DNA of 64,000 nucleotides from Stutzerimonas stutzeri (GTDB lineage Bacteria; Pseudomonadota; Gammaproteobacteria; Pseudomonadales; Pseudomonadaceae). Position 1 is the stretch's first letter. Every line of letters begins with the position of its first letter. Position numbers and translations under genes: made by a program. Location of the stretch: contig NZ_JAMOII010000011.1 of NCBI RefSeq assembly GCF_024448985.1, forward strand, positions 1 through 64,000, given 5' to 3'. Positions 29,267-38,666 of this stretch are shown here, one piece after another. The notes under the pieces are model-generated. The model was not told where the DNA came from and did not search any database. It worked only from the letters and a program-made list of their open reading frames with translations.

Positions 29267-29303
29267 ACAGGAGCCCGCCAAATCCGGCCGGTTCGCTGTG
29301 CAA

Positions 29304-30596
29304 TCAGAAACAACTACCTAGATCTTCGGCGAAGCGGGCAGCCTGGTCAGCATCAAGCATCGAAGTGGTGATGCGAATGCCGCGTATCGGCTCCTGAACG
29401 GTGAACCCCGTACCGCTGCGAACGACCCAGCCTCGCTGGGCCAGACGCAAAATGATCGGCTCGACGTCTTCTCTGAGCGGTACCCAGACGTTGAGCCCAT
29501 CGCACGGACGTTGGGCCTGTATCCCTTGAGCACTGAGCGCATCAATCAGAACGTCTCTGCGATTTTTGTAGTCGGCACGGGCGTGCTCGATTTGCTCTGC
29601 GAACAGGGGCGATGTCAGACAGGTATGAGCGATATCCTGCAGCAGATGGCTCACCCAGGTGGTGCCTGGCGCCAGTCGCAGCCGCAACCGCTGCGATGTC
29701 TCGCGATCGCTGCCGACAGCAGCGAGCCGAAGGTCCGGCCCGAACGCTTTGGATACTGATCTGATCAACGCCCAGCGTCTGGTGGAAGAGGGAATGACTT
29801 GGTGAAACTGCGAGTCGGACAGCAATGCGAAGTGATCATCTATTAGTACGAAAACGTGCGGGTACCGCTCAAGCACTACCCGCAATTCCTCAGCCCGCTC
29901 GGCGCTGACGCTCGATCCGGTGGGATTGTGCGCACGAGGCGTGATCAGGACTGCCAGTACTCCCTTCGCTAAAGCGTCCGCGAGCGCGCCTGCTTGCATT
30001 CCTTGCTCGTCTACCGGAATGCCGACAGCCTGTAAGCCGGCGATACGCAGCGTGTTGATGCTACTGATGAAGCATGGGCTCTCGACCGCAACCTTGTCCC
30101 CCGCAGCAAGGTAGGTGGCCAGCAGCCGTTCAACGGCGTCCACTGCGCCATGGCTCAGGTCGATTTCTGGAGGCGAGGGGCAGTCGTCGACTAGCCACCG
30201 ATAGGCTGCGTCCTGAAAGACCGGATCAACAGGTGCGTCGCCGTAAAGCCGCAGATGGGATTTACGCTGAGACAGTGCAAGAACCGGATCGGGTAACCAC
30301 GTCGGGTTCGGGTTGCCGCTCGACAAATCGGTCAGCCGAGTGTGACCGATCCGACCTTCCTGCTCGCCGGGACTAGCCGTTTCACAGATCACGGTTCCGA
30401 GCCGCCCCCGGGTCTCGGCGATACCTGCCGTTACCAGACGTCTGTATGCAGCGGCAACTGTGTTGCGGTTGACCCCAAGCTCGGAAGCTAGCTGCCTTAC
30501 GGGCGGTAGCGTCTGACCCGGGTTCAACTGATGCGTCTGAACCTGGCTTCGTATCGTTTCGAAGATATCGGCTGCGGTTTTGCTTATAATTTCCAT
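29304..30596 (-). CDS. MocR-type regulator 2 (PtsJ-like arrangement)
   Basis: 430 aa with an N-terminal GntR HTH (LASELGVNRNTVAAAYRRLV, 37-56) and an aminotransferase-like domain with ITPRAHNPTGS (218-228), LIDDHF and the PLP Lys283 in SVSKAFGPDLR. It is a diverged paralogue of MocR 1, convergent with it (37-bp gap) and divergent from a pyridoxal-kinase-like gene. The MocR protein PtsJ is known to sit divergent from pdxK in enterobacteria and repress it; the layout here is the same. Confidence 0.9.
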   Translation of the reverse strand: MEIISKTAADIFETIRSQVQTHQLNPGQTLPPVRQLASELGVNRNTVAAAYRRLVTAGIAETRGRLGTVICETASPGEQEGRIGHTRLTDLSSGNPNPTWLPDPVLALSQRKSHLRLYGDAPVDPVFQDAAYRWLVDDCPSPPEIDLSHGAVDAVERLLATYLAAGDKVAVESPCFISSINTLRIAGLQAVGIPVDEQGMQAGALADALAKGVLAVLITPRAHNPTGSSVSAERAEELRVVLERYPHVFVLIDDHFALLSDSQFHQVIPSSTRRWALIRSVSKAFGPDLRLAAVGSDRETSQRLRLRLAPGTTWVSHLLQDIAHTCLTSPLFAEQIEHARADYKNRRDVLIDALSAQGIQAQRPCDGLNVWVPLREDVEPIILRLAQRGWVVRSGTGFTVQEPIRGIRITTSMLDADQAARFAEDLGSCF

Positions 30597-30640
30597 ATTG
30601 TCCTATGACAATGTTTACTTGATCACAGGACAATCTTACA
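30597..30640. promoter_or_regulatory. Operator candidate between MocR 2 and the pyridoxal-kinase-like gene
   Basis: ATTGTCCTATGACAAT (30597-30612) is an interrupted palindrome touching the MocR 2 start codon. GACAAT recurs as a direct repeat at 30607 and 30629, spaced 22 bp, each followed by a TTAC stretch. The 22-bp spacing equals that at MocR 1 although the sequence differs, which fits two related regulators with separate specificities. Confidence 0.6.
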
Positions 30641-30746
30641 CTCCAGATCAAAGGTTGCTACCCAGGCAATCGAATCAACGCCAGCTTAGGCTGTGGTCTC
30701 TACAGCCGCGGATCATCGGCAGGCTGCAAATTTGGAGCATGCATTG

Positions 30747-31619
30747 ATGGCTGCCAGCAGGGATTTCGCCGATATGTCAGGTACAGAGCCGCTTTCACTC
30801 GACGTGATTTCAATTCAATCGCAGGTGGTCTACGGATGCGTTGGTAACAGCGTCGCCGTGCCTGTGCTCCATGCGAGCGGACTTGCTGTAGGGGCCATAC
30901 CCACCGTAGTGCTCAGCAATACCCCTCACTACCCAACCGTACATGGCGGTGCGCTTCCGACCAGCTGGTTCGCCGGCTATCTGAAAGACTTGGAGGCCCG
31001 GGATGCCTTGCGCTCGGTTAAAACCATCCTGGTGGGCTACCTCGGAAACACAACCCAGGCAGCGGTTTTAGCGCGCTGGCTGGGTACCGTATTAGGGAAG
31101 TTTTCCGACATATGCGTTCAGCTGGACCCTGTGCTCGGTGACGATGACTGCGGGATGTACGTAGACCCCTCGATGGTGCGTGCCTTTCAGGATCATCTGC
31201 TCCGGTTTGCTCATGGCCTTACACCCAATGCTTTCGAACTGGCGCGCCTGTGCGGTCGCCAGGCTGAAACGCTCGAAGAGGTTATCGATGCCGCACGCAG
31301 CCTACTGATTGGGCGCACCCAGTGGGTCGTGGTTACCAGCGCAGCTAAACGCGATTGGCCTATGGGTCGCATGTACGTAGTGGTGGTGACGAAAACATAC
31401 GCCGAGGTGATCGAGCATGAGCGAGTCAACGTATCGCCTAAGGGAACCGGTGACCTCTTCAGTGCCGCACTTGCCGCAGCGCTGCTGACCGGCATGAATC
31501 TCACCGACGCCGTTCAGTCTGCCAGCCGCAAAGTGGTCGAGTCTCTTGCGCTAACTCTTCAAAGCGACTCGGTCGAGCTGCGCCTTTCGACTCGGTTCCC
31601 TCTCTTCGCTAAGGAATGA
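30747..31619 (+). CDS. Pyridoxal/pyridoxine kinase-like protein (PdxK/PdxY family)
   Basis: 290 aa of ribokinase-like fold. Motifs: SIQSQVVYGCVGN (substrate region), LDPVLGDD, TPNAFELARLCG, and the ATP/anion-hole GTGDLFSAALAA with the catalytic Asp. These are the vitamin B6 kinase signatures. Start chosen at ATG 30747, which has GGAG 9 nt upstream; a GTG at 30693 in the same frame adds non-family residues, and ATG 30774 is also possible. It would phosphorylate pyridoxal or pyridoxine to PLP/PNP. It is first in a plus-strand unit with a small protein and an aminotransferase, divergent from MocR 2. Confidence 0.85.
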   Translation: MAASRDFADMSGTEPLSLDVISIQSQVVYGCVGNSVAVPVLHASGLAVGAIPTVVLSNTPHYPTVHGGALPTSWFAGYLKDLEARDALRSVKTILVGYLGNTTQAAVLARWLGTVLGKFSDICVQLDPVLGDDDCGMYVDPSMVRAFQDHLLRFAHGLTPNAFELARLCGRQAETLEEVIDAARSLLIGRTQWVVVTSAAKRDWPMGRMYVVVVTKTYAEVIEHERVNVSPKGTGDLFSAALAAALLTGMNLTDAVQSASRKVVESLALTLQSDSVELRLSTRFPLFAKE

Positions 31620-31885
31620 TTGCCATGCCTGTCTACCGCCTGAACATTGGCCGCTACCAAAAGCATCTTGGCCATTTCGAATCTGATGCGCCATGGGCGT
31701 TGGAGGCGATGCAAGACATCGCTCAGCGTCTTCCGGCAGACGAGGGCTATCGTGTCGAGATGCAGGTGTCTGATGGCGAGCGGCGCTATCTCGAAGTCGG
31801 CCCAAGCGGAATCCGGGTACTGGGCACGGAGCATAGCTTTCGGCCGTTAACACAGAGCGCAACACTGCTTTCATTAATGGAGTAA
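31616..31885 (+). CDS. Small uncharacterised protein, 86-89 aa
   Basis: The ATG at 31616 overlaps the kinase stop (ATGA); ATG 31625 (MPVYRLNIGRY) is an alternative giving 86 aa. No signal peptide or membrane span is seen; the composition is soluble, with alternating hydrophobic strands (YRVEMQVSDGERRYLEVG). I do not recognise a family. Tight packing between the kinase and a class III aminotransferase (5 bp to the next start) implies it works with PLP metabolism or with that aminotransferase, but no function can be assigned. Confidence 0.7.
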   Translation: MIAMPVYRLNIGRYQKHLGHFESDAPWALEAMQDIAQRLPADEGYRVEMQVSDGERRYLEVGPSGIRVLGTEHSFRPLTQSATLLSLME

Positions 31886-31890
31886 CAGTT

Positions 31891-33108
31891 GTGGATGATC
31901 AGGGCTCTCATCTGATGCATGCCTATGCCAGGCAGTCGGTCTACTTCTCCCGTGGCCAGGGTATCCGCCTGTGGGATACCCACGGTAGGGAGTATCTCGA
32001 TGCCATATCAGGGGTTGCGGTGACCAACCTCGGTCACTCGCACCCTGAGATAACCGCAGCCATTGCCGATCAGGCGGGCCGGTTGATGCATACCTCGAAC
32101 ATGTTCGGGATCGAGTGGCAGGACTCGCTCGGTTCGAGACTTTGTGCGATCTCAGGGATGCGGCGAGCGTTTTTCTGCAATTCTGGAGCGGAAGCAAACG
32201 AGACGGCGCTAAAACTGGCTCGCTTGCACGCGACCCGCAGGAAAGTAGCTCAACCAGTCGTTCTGGTGATGGAGAACAGTTTTCACGGCCGCACACTCGC
32301 AACGTTGGCCGCAACCGGCAACCCAAGCGTCCATCGGGGCTTCGAGCCGCTTATGCCAGGTTTCATGCGGGCGCCGTATGCCGACATCGACGCAGTCATG
32401 GAACTTGCATCGCAATGTTCCAATATCGTTGCGGTACTGGTCGAGTCAGTGCAAGGCGAGGGCGGTGTACGCATTGCGCCTATTGCCTATATGCAGGCGC
32501 TGCGAGACCTCTGTACTGCAAATGACTGGCTGTTCATGGTCGATGAGGTGCAGACGGGATTCGGGCGCACTGGTGCATGGTTCGGGTACCAGCATGCAGG
32601 TGTTTTGCCGGACGTAATCACTTTGGCCAAAGGCCTCGGCAACGGATTTCCAATCGGCGCATGCCTGGCCAGAGGTGCTGCGGCGGACCTTTTTTCACCC
32701 GGCCACCACGGCTCAACTTTTGGCGGCAATCCAATGGCCTGTCGAATAGGCTGCACTGTCGTCGATGTGATGGAGCGTGATCGCGTACCGCAACATGCGA
32801 AAGCCATGGGGCAGCGCTTTGAGGGCGCGCTGCGCCAGGGGCTCGGGGGATGTGATGGCGTGGTAGCGATTCGCGCGTTCGGTCTGATGGTCGGTATCGA
32901 AATGAATCGTCCGTGCGGCGAGCTCGTAGCCTATGCATTGGAGCATGAAGCGCTGTTGATCAGCGTCACGCGTGGGCAAACGATTCGTCTGCTGCCGGCT
33001 TTGATCTGCACCGAAGAAGAAATTGATGAAATTGCGGCGCGCCTGTCCCGACTCGTTTGGCAATGGTCGCGACGGTGCGCGAAATTAGGCATGCGGGAGA
33101 CTGCCTGA
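31891..33108 (+). CDS. Class III aminotransferase (acetylornithine/succinylornithine type)
   Basis: 405 aa, PLP-dependent. Visible: NSGAEANETALKLAR (97-111, cofactor phosphate site), ENSFHGRT, MVDEVQTGFGRTG with Asp218, and the Schiff-base Lys247 in TLAKGLGNGFPIGA. Closest by eye to ArgD/AstC-type omega-aminotransferases. GTG start at 31891; the upstream stop and GGAG overlap (GGAGTAA), so translation is probably coupled to the small gene. An omega-amino acid or acetylornithine would be the amino donor; the true substrate is unknown. Last gene of the accessory block. Confidence 0.88.
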   Translation: MDDQGSHLMHAYARQSVYFSRGQGIRLWDTHGREYLDAISGVAVTNLGHSHPEITAAIADQAGRLMHTSNMFGIEWQDSLGSRLCAISGMRRAFFCNSGAEANETALKLARLHATRRKVAQPVVLVMENSFHGRTLATLAATGNPSVHRGFEPLMPGFMRAPYADIDAVMELASQCSNIVAVLVESVQGEGGVRIAPIAYMQALRDLCTANDWLFMVDEVQTGFGRTGAWFGYQHAGVLPDVITLAKGLGNGFPIGACLARGAAADLFSPGHHGSTFGGNPMACRIGCTVVDVMERDRVPQHAKAMGQRFEGALRQGLGGCDGVVAIRAFGLMVGIEMNRPCGELVAYALEHEALLISVTRGQTIRLLPALICTEEEIDEIAARLSRLVWQWSRRCAKLGMRETA

Positions 33109-33237
33109 TTGGGCTGGCCCTTGTTGCTCGCGATTATGGTGTTCGGAGTCAGTTAGAGCGCTTTTCCGATCTGCTGTGGTGTTGGTGCATGTCGGAGTTG
33201 ATGGTGGTTGAACTAAGCGCCGTTCTATCTAAGCTAC

Positions 33238-34304
33238 TCAATCCCAACCTGCTGCATCTACCGAGTCCCGTATCGCCCCCGGCGTCCGCGAGAAGCGCGG
33301 CGCCGGCGCGGCGTGCAGCGCGCCGTCAATGCTGCGATAGACGCCGCGCTGGTGCATGTGCGGATGTTGCACGGCTTCTTCCAGGGTGAGCACCGGCGCG
33401 AAGCAAGCGTCGCTACCTTCGAGTAGGGCGCACCAGTCGGCTTGGGTTCGGCTGGCGAACAGGGCGGCGAGCTGTTCGCTCTGTTCTTCCCAACGGTCCG
33501 GGTCGGCACAGCCTTGTCGCAGGTTTTCCGGCGCATCGATTCGCTGCATCAGCTCTGCAAAAAACTGCGGTTCCAACGGACCAACGGCGATCTCGCGACC
33601 ATCGGCGCAGGTATAGCAGCGGTAATGCGGTGCCGCGCCTGAGAGCAGGTTGCGCTCGCGTTCGAGGGAGATTGCACCGCGGGGCAAGAGGCCGGCGAAG
33701 AAGGTCATCATGGAGGACACACCGTCGACGATCGCAGCATCGATCACTTGCCCCTTGCCCGATCGTTCTCGCTCCCACAGCGCGGCCATGATGCCGAACG
33801 CCAGATACAGCGAGCCGCCGCCAAAATCGCCTACCAGATTGAGCGGCGGAATCGCCGGGCCTTCGCGGCCACCTATCGCTGCCAGTGCGCCGGTGATCGC
33901 TAGGTAATTGATGTCATGTCCCGCAGCCTGGGCGAGTGGACCGCTCTGGCCCCAGCCGGTCATGCGGCCGTAAACCAACCGCGAGTTGCGCGCATGGACG
34001 TGTTCTGGCCCAAGGCCCAGCCGCTCCATCACACCGGGACGAAAGCCTTCGATCAGCACATCGGCGCTCTCCAAAAGCGTCAGGCATTGCTCGCGCCCGG
34101 CTTCGGTGCGGATGTCCAACGTCAACCGTTTGCGGCCACGATCAGCCACTGGGTTGGGCCACCCGTTGCCGCCCTCGCGCTCGATGCGGATCACCTCGGC
34201 GCCGAGGTCGGCCAGCAACATTGCGCAATGTGGGCCGGGGCCGATACTGGCGAACTCCAGCACACGCAGGCCGAGTAGAGGACCTTGGCGGGGTTATTTT
34301 TCAT
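33238..34304 (-). pseudogene. Alpha-methylacyl-CoA racemase (CaiB/BaiF family), apparent frameshift at the start
   Basis: The long frame (33238-34263, 341 aa from a GTG) carries the racemase catalytic residues: His in GHDINYLAITGAL and Asp in NLVGDFGGGSLYLAFG. It lacks the usual first residues (GPLLGLRVLEF). Those are encoded just upstream, and an ATG at 34304 (MKNNPAK) runs toward them but is one base out of register. Adding one G at about 34283-34284 (AAGG to AAGGG) would give MKNNPAKGPLLGLRVLEF, matching the family. So it is either a real 1-bp deletion, an assembly error, or use of the GTG start. It epimerises 2-methylacyl-CoA, useful for (R)-2-methylbutyryl-CoA. Last gene of the mms operon. 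Confidence 0.8.
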
Positions 34305-34553
34305 CGTTCGACATCGTTAGCCCCCGAGGCGTAGCGGCCAGACGCATAGCGCCTCTATCCGGCGCTCGCGTATCGAAATGACAGCGTCATCATCAGTCCG
34401 GACGCTAACCTGTCGTCGCAGCCGTCATAAAGCCGCTCAGTGGCGCCAAGTAACGGAGATCGCTTCCTGCACTTGCCGCCAGCATCTATCGGTGGATCGG
34501 GAAAGCGCGATCTACCTACGCCCTTTGTTCAATCGTAGGGTGGACGGCACGGC

Positions 34554-36197
34554 CTAAGTGCTTGCCGCGCTCGTGCTCATCTCCAGCAGATGGTTGCGAT
34601 AACGGTCGCGCAGAGTCTTCTTATCGATCTTGCCGGTAGCGGTCAGCGGAACGCTGTCGATGATGACGGCATCGGGCATCCACCATTTGACGATCTGCGG
34701 CTCCAGGAAGGCGAGCACGGTTTCGACGCAGATCTCGACATCGTCGTGGGGCTCAATGATCAGGACGGGACGTTCTTCCCATTTCTCGTGAGTCACGCCG
34801 ACGACCGCGGCAACGCGTACACCGGGGCAGCCCACGGCGATGTTCTCTATATCGATGGAGCTGATCCACTCACCGCCGGACTTGATCACATCCTTACTGC
34901 GATCGGTGATGCGCATATAGCCGTTGGGGTCGAGTGTGGCGATGTCGCCGGTGTCGAACCAACCGTCAGCATCCAGGGCGCTGGCATCGCTGCGGAAGTA
35001 GCGTTCGACGGTCCAGGGCCCGCGGACCAGCAGCGCGCCGGAGGTGGTGCCGTCATGCGGCAGCTCGTTGCCAGCTTCGTCGACGATCTTCAATTCGATG
35101 CCGAATTGAAGCCGGCCCTGACGGGTCCAGATAGCCTCGTTGGTTGCGGCTTCGCCCATGGCGGCGAGCTTGGGCGTCGGGGTGGCAACTACGCCGAGTG
35201 GGCTGGTTTCGGTCATGCCCCACAGCTGGCGAACGCTGACGCCATATTTGGTTTCGAATTTCTCTGCCAATGCGCGGGGCACGGCGGAGCCGGCAATCAC
35301 CAGACATTTGAGCTCGCCGGTGGACTCCCCGGTGCGCTCCAGATAATTGAGGTACATGTTCCAAATCGTTGGTACGCCCCCGGAGAAGGTCACGCCTTCT
35401 GCCTGGATCAGCTCTTGCAGGCTCGCGCCGTCCATCTTGTCGCAGGGCAGGACGAATTTGCAGCCGTTGATTGCGGCAGTAAACGGCACGCCCCAGGCGG
35501 TGGCGTGATAGAGCGAGGAGCAGGGCATGATGCAGTCGAAGGCCGAGAAGCCGAAGGCGCCGGTCAGGCCTGCGGCCATGGCATGCAACACCACGGAGCG
35601 ATGGCTGTAGACCACGCCCTTCGGGTTGCCGGTAGTGCCGGAGGTGTAGCAGAGCATGGCCCCCGCATTTTCGTCGAACTGCGGCCAGTCGCTGACAGGT
35701 TGCTCGTCGGCGATGAGCGTTTCGTAACTCAGTGCACCGATATTGCCGGGGTCCGTGCGCTGGGCATCCGAGAGCATGATGAAGGTGCGGACGTGTTCCA
35801 GGCGTGGCCGCACACGCTCGACTACAGCAAGAAAGCTGCGGTCGAATAGCAGCACAGCGCTTCCTGCGTGGTTGAGGGTGTAAATGATCTGGTCATCGGA
35901 TAGCCGAGGATTAGCAGTGTGCAAGACAGCGCCGATGCCAGGCACAGCGAAGAACAGCTCGAAGTGACGATGGGTATTCCAGGCCATGGAGGACACCAGG
36001 TCGCCAGGCTTGACCCCAAGCTTCTGCAACATTGCGGAAGCTTGGCCAGCGCGTTTTGCCAGGCCTGCGTAGTCATAACGCCATTGAGGCTCGTCGACCA
36101 GTCGCGAAACGATTTCCCGGTCGCCATGGGCAACGGCCGCGTGGGTCAGAATGCCGCTGATCATGAGCGGGGTCTGCTGCATCGTACCTTTGAGCAT
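34554..36197 (-). CDS. AMP-forming acyl-CoA ligase (fatty-acid/branched-acid type)
   Basis: 547 aa from the ATG at 36197, preceded by AAGGA 8 nt upstream; a frame to 36269 adds non-family residues. P-loop [45 protein letters not shown] and the C-terminal Lys in [12 protein letters not shown] are present. It activates a carboxylic acid to acyl-CoA. It lies between the acyl-CoA dehydrogenase and the racemase genes, so isobutyrate or a 2-methyl-branched acid is plausible. The 246-bp gap upstream and the 249-bp gap downstream show no genes. Confidence 0.9.
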   Translation of the reverse strand: MLKGTMQQTPLMISGILTHAAVAHGDREIVSRLVDEPQWRYDYAGLAKRAGQASAMLQKLGVKPGDLVSSMAWNTHRHFELFFAVPGIGAVLHTANPRLSDDQIIYTLNHAGSAVLLFDRSFLAVVERVRPRLEHVRTFIMLSDAQRTDPGNIGALSYETLIADEQPVSDWPQFDENAGAMLCYTSGTTGNPKGVVYSHRSVVLHAMAAGLTGAFGFSAFDCIMPCSSLYHATAWGVPFTAAINGCKFVLPCDKMDGASLQELIQAEGVTFSGGVPTIWNMYLNYLERTGESTGELKCLVIAGSAVPRALAEKFETKYGVSVRQLWGMTETSPLGVVATPTPKLAAMGEAATNEAIWTRQGRLQFGIELKIVDEAGNELPHDGTTSGALLVRGPWTVERYFRSDASALDADGWFDTGDIATLDPNGYMRITDRSKDVIKSGGEWISSIDIENIAVGCPGVRVAAVVGVTHEKWEERPVLIIEPHDDVEICVETVLAFLEPQIVKWWMPDAVIIDSVPLTATGKIDKKTLRDRYRNHLLEMSTSAAST

Positions 36198-36443
36198 CTT
36201 CGTATCCTTCTTATTGTTGTTTGGGATGTCGGACGACGAAAACGGCGCGGCGCCCGTGCTTGCTGACATCCGTTACTCGGAATACTGCTTTCGAGGTGTT
36301 TCATCTAACGGCCAAGCGTTGGATGGCTTTTGTCGCGCCACGCCGAGTTGCTGTCCGTTGCGTTATGCCTTGCATCAATGATTACAAGTAAGTGCCTGGC
36401 GCCCCCTTGCTACTACCCGGCCGTCACACTTCGGGCGCTGCCG

Positions 36444-37595
36444 TCACAGCCCATAGTTATTGAGTTCACGCGCGATCAGCAGGCGCTGTATCTCGGAGGA
36501 GCCTTCGTAGATCTGGGTAATCCGAGCGTCGCGGTAGTAGCGCTCCACCGGATAGTCCTCGAGATAGCCGTAGCCGCCATGAATCTGCATGGCTTTGGAG
36601 CAGACGTACTCCGCGACCTCGGAAGCAAACAGCTTGGCCTGGGACGCTTCGGACAGGCATGGCAGGTTCGCGCTGCGCAGGCGGGCGGCGTGCAGAATCA
36701 GAAGACGCGCTGCGTTGAGCCGGGTATGCATGTCTGCCAGCATATTCGCCACGCTTTGGTGCTCGATGATCGGTTTGTCGAACTGGATACGGTCACGGGC
36801 GTAACCCAGCGCGGCTTCGAATGCTGCGCGGGCGATACCCAAGGCTTGGGCGCTGATACCGATCCGGCCACCTTCGAGGTTGGACAAAGCAATGGCCAGT
36901 CCTTTGCCACGCGGGCCTAGTAAGTTGGCTTCCGGGATGCGGCAATCGCGAAGGGTCACGCCGCAGGTGTCCGAGGCGCGGATACCCATCTTGCTTTCCA
37001 TGCGGTCAACGATGAAACTGGGATTGTCGGTAGGCACCAGGAACGCCGACAGTCCTTTCTTGCCTAGCTCCGGATCGGTGACGGCGAAGACGATTGCGAT
37101 CTTGGCGCGCTTGCCGTTGCTGACGAACTGCTTGGCGCCGTTGATCACCCATTCACCGTTATCCAACACGGCACGCGTGCGCAAGTTGTGCGCCTCGGAA
37201 CCTGCCTGGGGTTCTGTGAGGGCAAAGCAGCCGATGGCGCGACCGGTCGCCAAGTCCGGCAGCCATTCGTCTTGCTGCACCGGCGTGCCGTATTTCAGGA
37301 TGGGGCCACAGCCGACCGAGCTGTGAATGGACATCAATGCGCCAATGGCACCGTCACCGGCGGAGATTTCCTCGACAGCCAGCGCGTACGCAACGTAGTC
37401 GATATAGGTGCCACCCCATTGCTCGGGCACGATCATGCCCAGCAGCCCGAGTTCACCCAACTGCGTCACGGTGTCGTCGTCGATCCAGCCGGCTTTTTCC
37501 CACGCCTGCGCCTTCGGCGCGATTTCGGCGCGGGCGAAGTCGCGCGCCATGTCGCGGATCATCCGCTGTTCTTCGCTCAGTTCGATGTCTTGCAT
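36444..37595 (-). CDS. Acyl-CoA dehydrogenase, probably isobutyryl-CoA dehydrogenase
   Basis: 383-aa FAD enzyme. [16 protein letters not shown], the FAD segment [19 protein letters not shown] and the catalytic Glu in [17 protein letters not shown] are visible. It lies 15 bp downstream of the 3-hydroxyisobutyryl-CoA hydrolase gene in the mmsAB operon, so oxidation of isobutyryl-CoA to methacrylyl-CoA is the likely role. I recall a similar gene (PA0746) near mmsAB in P. aeruginosa. Sequence alone cannot fix chain specificity. Confidence 0.9.
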   Translation of the reverse strand: MQDIELSEEQRMIRDMARDFARAEIAPKAQAWEKAGWIDDDTVTQLGELGLLGMIVPEQWGGTYIDYVAYALAVEEISAGDGAIGALMSIHSSVGCGPILKYGTPVQQDEWLPDLATGRAIGCFALTEPQAGSEAHNLRTRAVLDNGEWVINGAKQFVSNGKRAKIAIVFAVTDPELGKKGLSAFLVPTDNPSFIVDRMESKMGIRASDTCGVTLRDCRIPEANLLGPRGKGLAIALSNLEGGRIGISAQALGIARAAFEAALGYARDRIQFDKPIIEHQSVANMLADMHTRLNAARLLILHAARLRSANLPCLSEASQAKLFASEVAEYVCSKAMQIHGGYGYLEDYPVERYYRDARITQIYEGSSEIQRLLIARELNNYGL

Positions 37596-37610
37596 GTGAA
37601 GCCCCTTGGG

Positions 37611-38666
37611 TCAGACGCCAGCAAAGAAGGCTGCCACGCGTTCTGGCGTTACTTCTTCCAGCGTAGGCGGGTTCCAGCGCGGATTCTTGTCCTTGTCGAC
37701 TATCAATGCACGAACGCCTTCGATGATGTCGCCCTGGTCGAACCATTGGCGGTCGAGGTGCAGCTCCATGCGGAAGCACTCCGCGAGCGATAGCGTGCGC
37801 CCGCGACGGAGCATTTCCAGCGTGACGCTGAGTGACAACGGCGAACGGCTGTCGATGATCTTGAGGGTTTCGGCTGCCCAGTCGCGATACTCGGGACGGT
37901 TTTCTTCGGCAAGTGACTGGCGGATGTCGGCGATGCTGTCGTAGGCGAAATGCTTTTCGATGGCAGGGAAGAGCGCCTTGAATGGCGCATCCGGCAGCTC
38001 GGTGCGGCCCATGGAACTGACCAGATTCGTCATAGTTTCCTGGGCTGGCGCGCGCCAGTCCTGCTGATCCAGGCGTTGTTCCAGTTCAGCGAACCGCTCG
38101 TAGCGGACGCAGTAATCAGCCAGGCCGGCGTACAGCGCATCGGCCGAGCTTACATGGTTACCTGTAATGCCCATGTAAATGCCGAGATTGCCTGGCAGGC
38201 GGGGAAGAAAATAGCTGCCGCCGACATCCGGGAAATAGCCGATGCCGACCTCCGGCATGCCCATGCGCGTACGCTCGGAAATCACCCGCAGCGACGCGCC
38301 CTGGACCAGCCCCATGCCACCGCCAAGGACGAACCCATTCATCAGTGCCAACAGCGGTTTGCGGTAGGCGTGGATGTATTGATCCAGTGCATATTCTTCC
38401 TCGAAGAAGACGCGGTGCAGGTTTTCACCATTCTGATAACTGTCGTACAGCGAGCGAATGTCGCCGCCAGCGCAGAAGGCCTTTTCGCCAGCGGCCCGCA
38501 ATACCACGGCAACCACATCCTGATCGTCAGCCCAGTCCCGCAGCTGCCGATGAAGGTTGCGGACCATTAGCAGCGTTACAGCATTCAGCCCGGCTGGGCG
38601 GTTAAGGGTGAGATAGCCGACGCGATTACGAACCTCGATCAATACCGGCGCTTCTGCCTGGGTCAT
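37611..38666 (-). CDS. 3-Hydroxyisobutyryl-CoA hydrolase (crotonase family)
   Basis: 351 aa, longer than simple enoyl-CoA hydratases, as HIBCH proteins are. AFCAGGDIRSLYD, GGGMGLVQGASLRV and MPEVGIGYFPDVGGSYFLPR (with Glu) are HIBCH-type; the C-terminal segment after 220 is the family extension. It releases 3-hydroxyisobutyrate for MmsB. Its ATG overlaps the mmsB stop by 4 nt. A separate methacrylyl-CoA hydratase is not in this operon; the hydratase at 17032 could serve. Confidence 0.88.
   Translation of the reverse strand: MTQAEAPVLIEVRNRVGYLTLNRPAGLNAVTLLMVRNLHRQLRDWADDQDVVAVVLRAAGEKAFCAGGDIRSLYDSYQNGENLHRVFFEEEYALDQYIHAYRKPLLALMNGFVLGGGMGLVQGASLRVISERTRMGMPEVGIGYFPDVGGSYFLPRLPGNLGIYMGITGNHVSSADALYAGLADYCVRYERFAELEQRLDQQDWRAPAQETMTNLVSSMGRTELPDAPFKALFPAIEKHFAYDSIADIRQSLAEENRPEYRDWAAETLKIIDSRSPLSLSVTLEMLRRGRTLSLAECFRMELHLDRQWFDQGDIIEGVRALIVDKDKNPRWNPPTLEEVTPERVAAFFAGV

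Noticed and set aside
29304-30596. Reading the two MocR genes as metabolic aminotransferases
   Set aside because: Both have an N-terminal GntR winged helix and divergent direct-repeat sites, so they are regulators with an aminotransferase-like sensor domain.
23439-33237. Integrative element with recognisable ends around the accessory block
   Set aside because: No integrase, transposase, tRNA end or matching direct repeats found at either boundary.
34535-34554. Another copy of the GTAGGGTGGGCC dispersed repeat before the racemase gene
   Set aside because: Only about 20 bp with several mismatches and no second module; too short to call.
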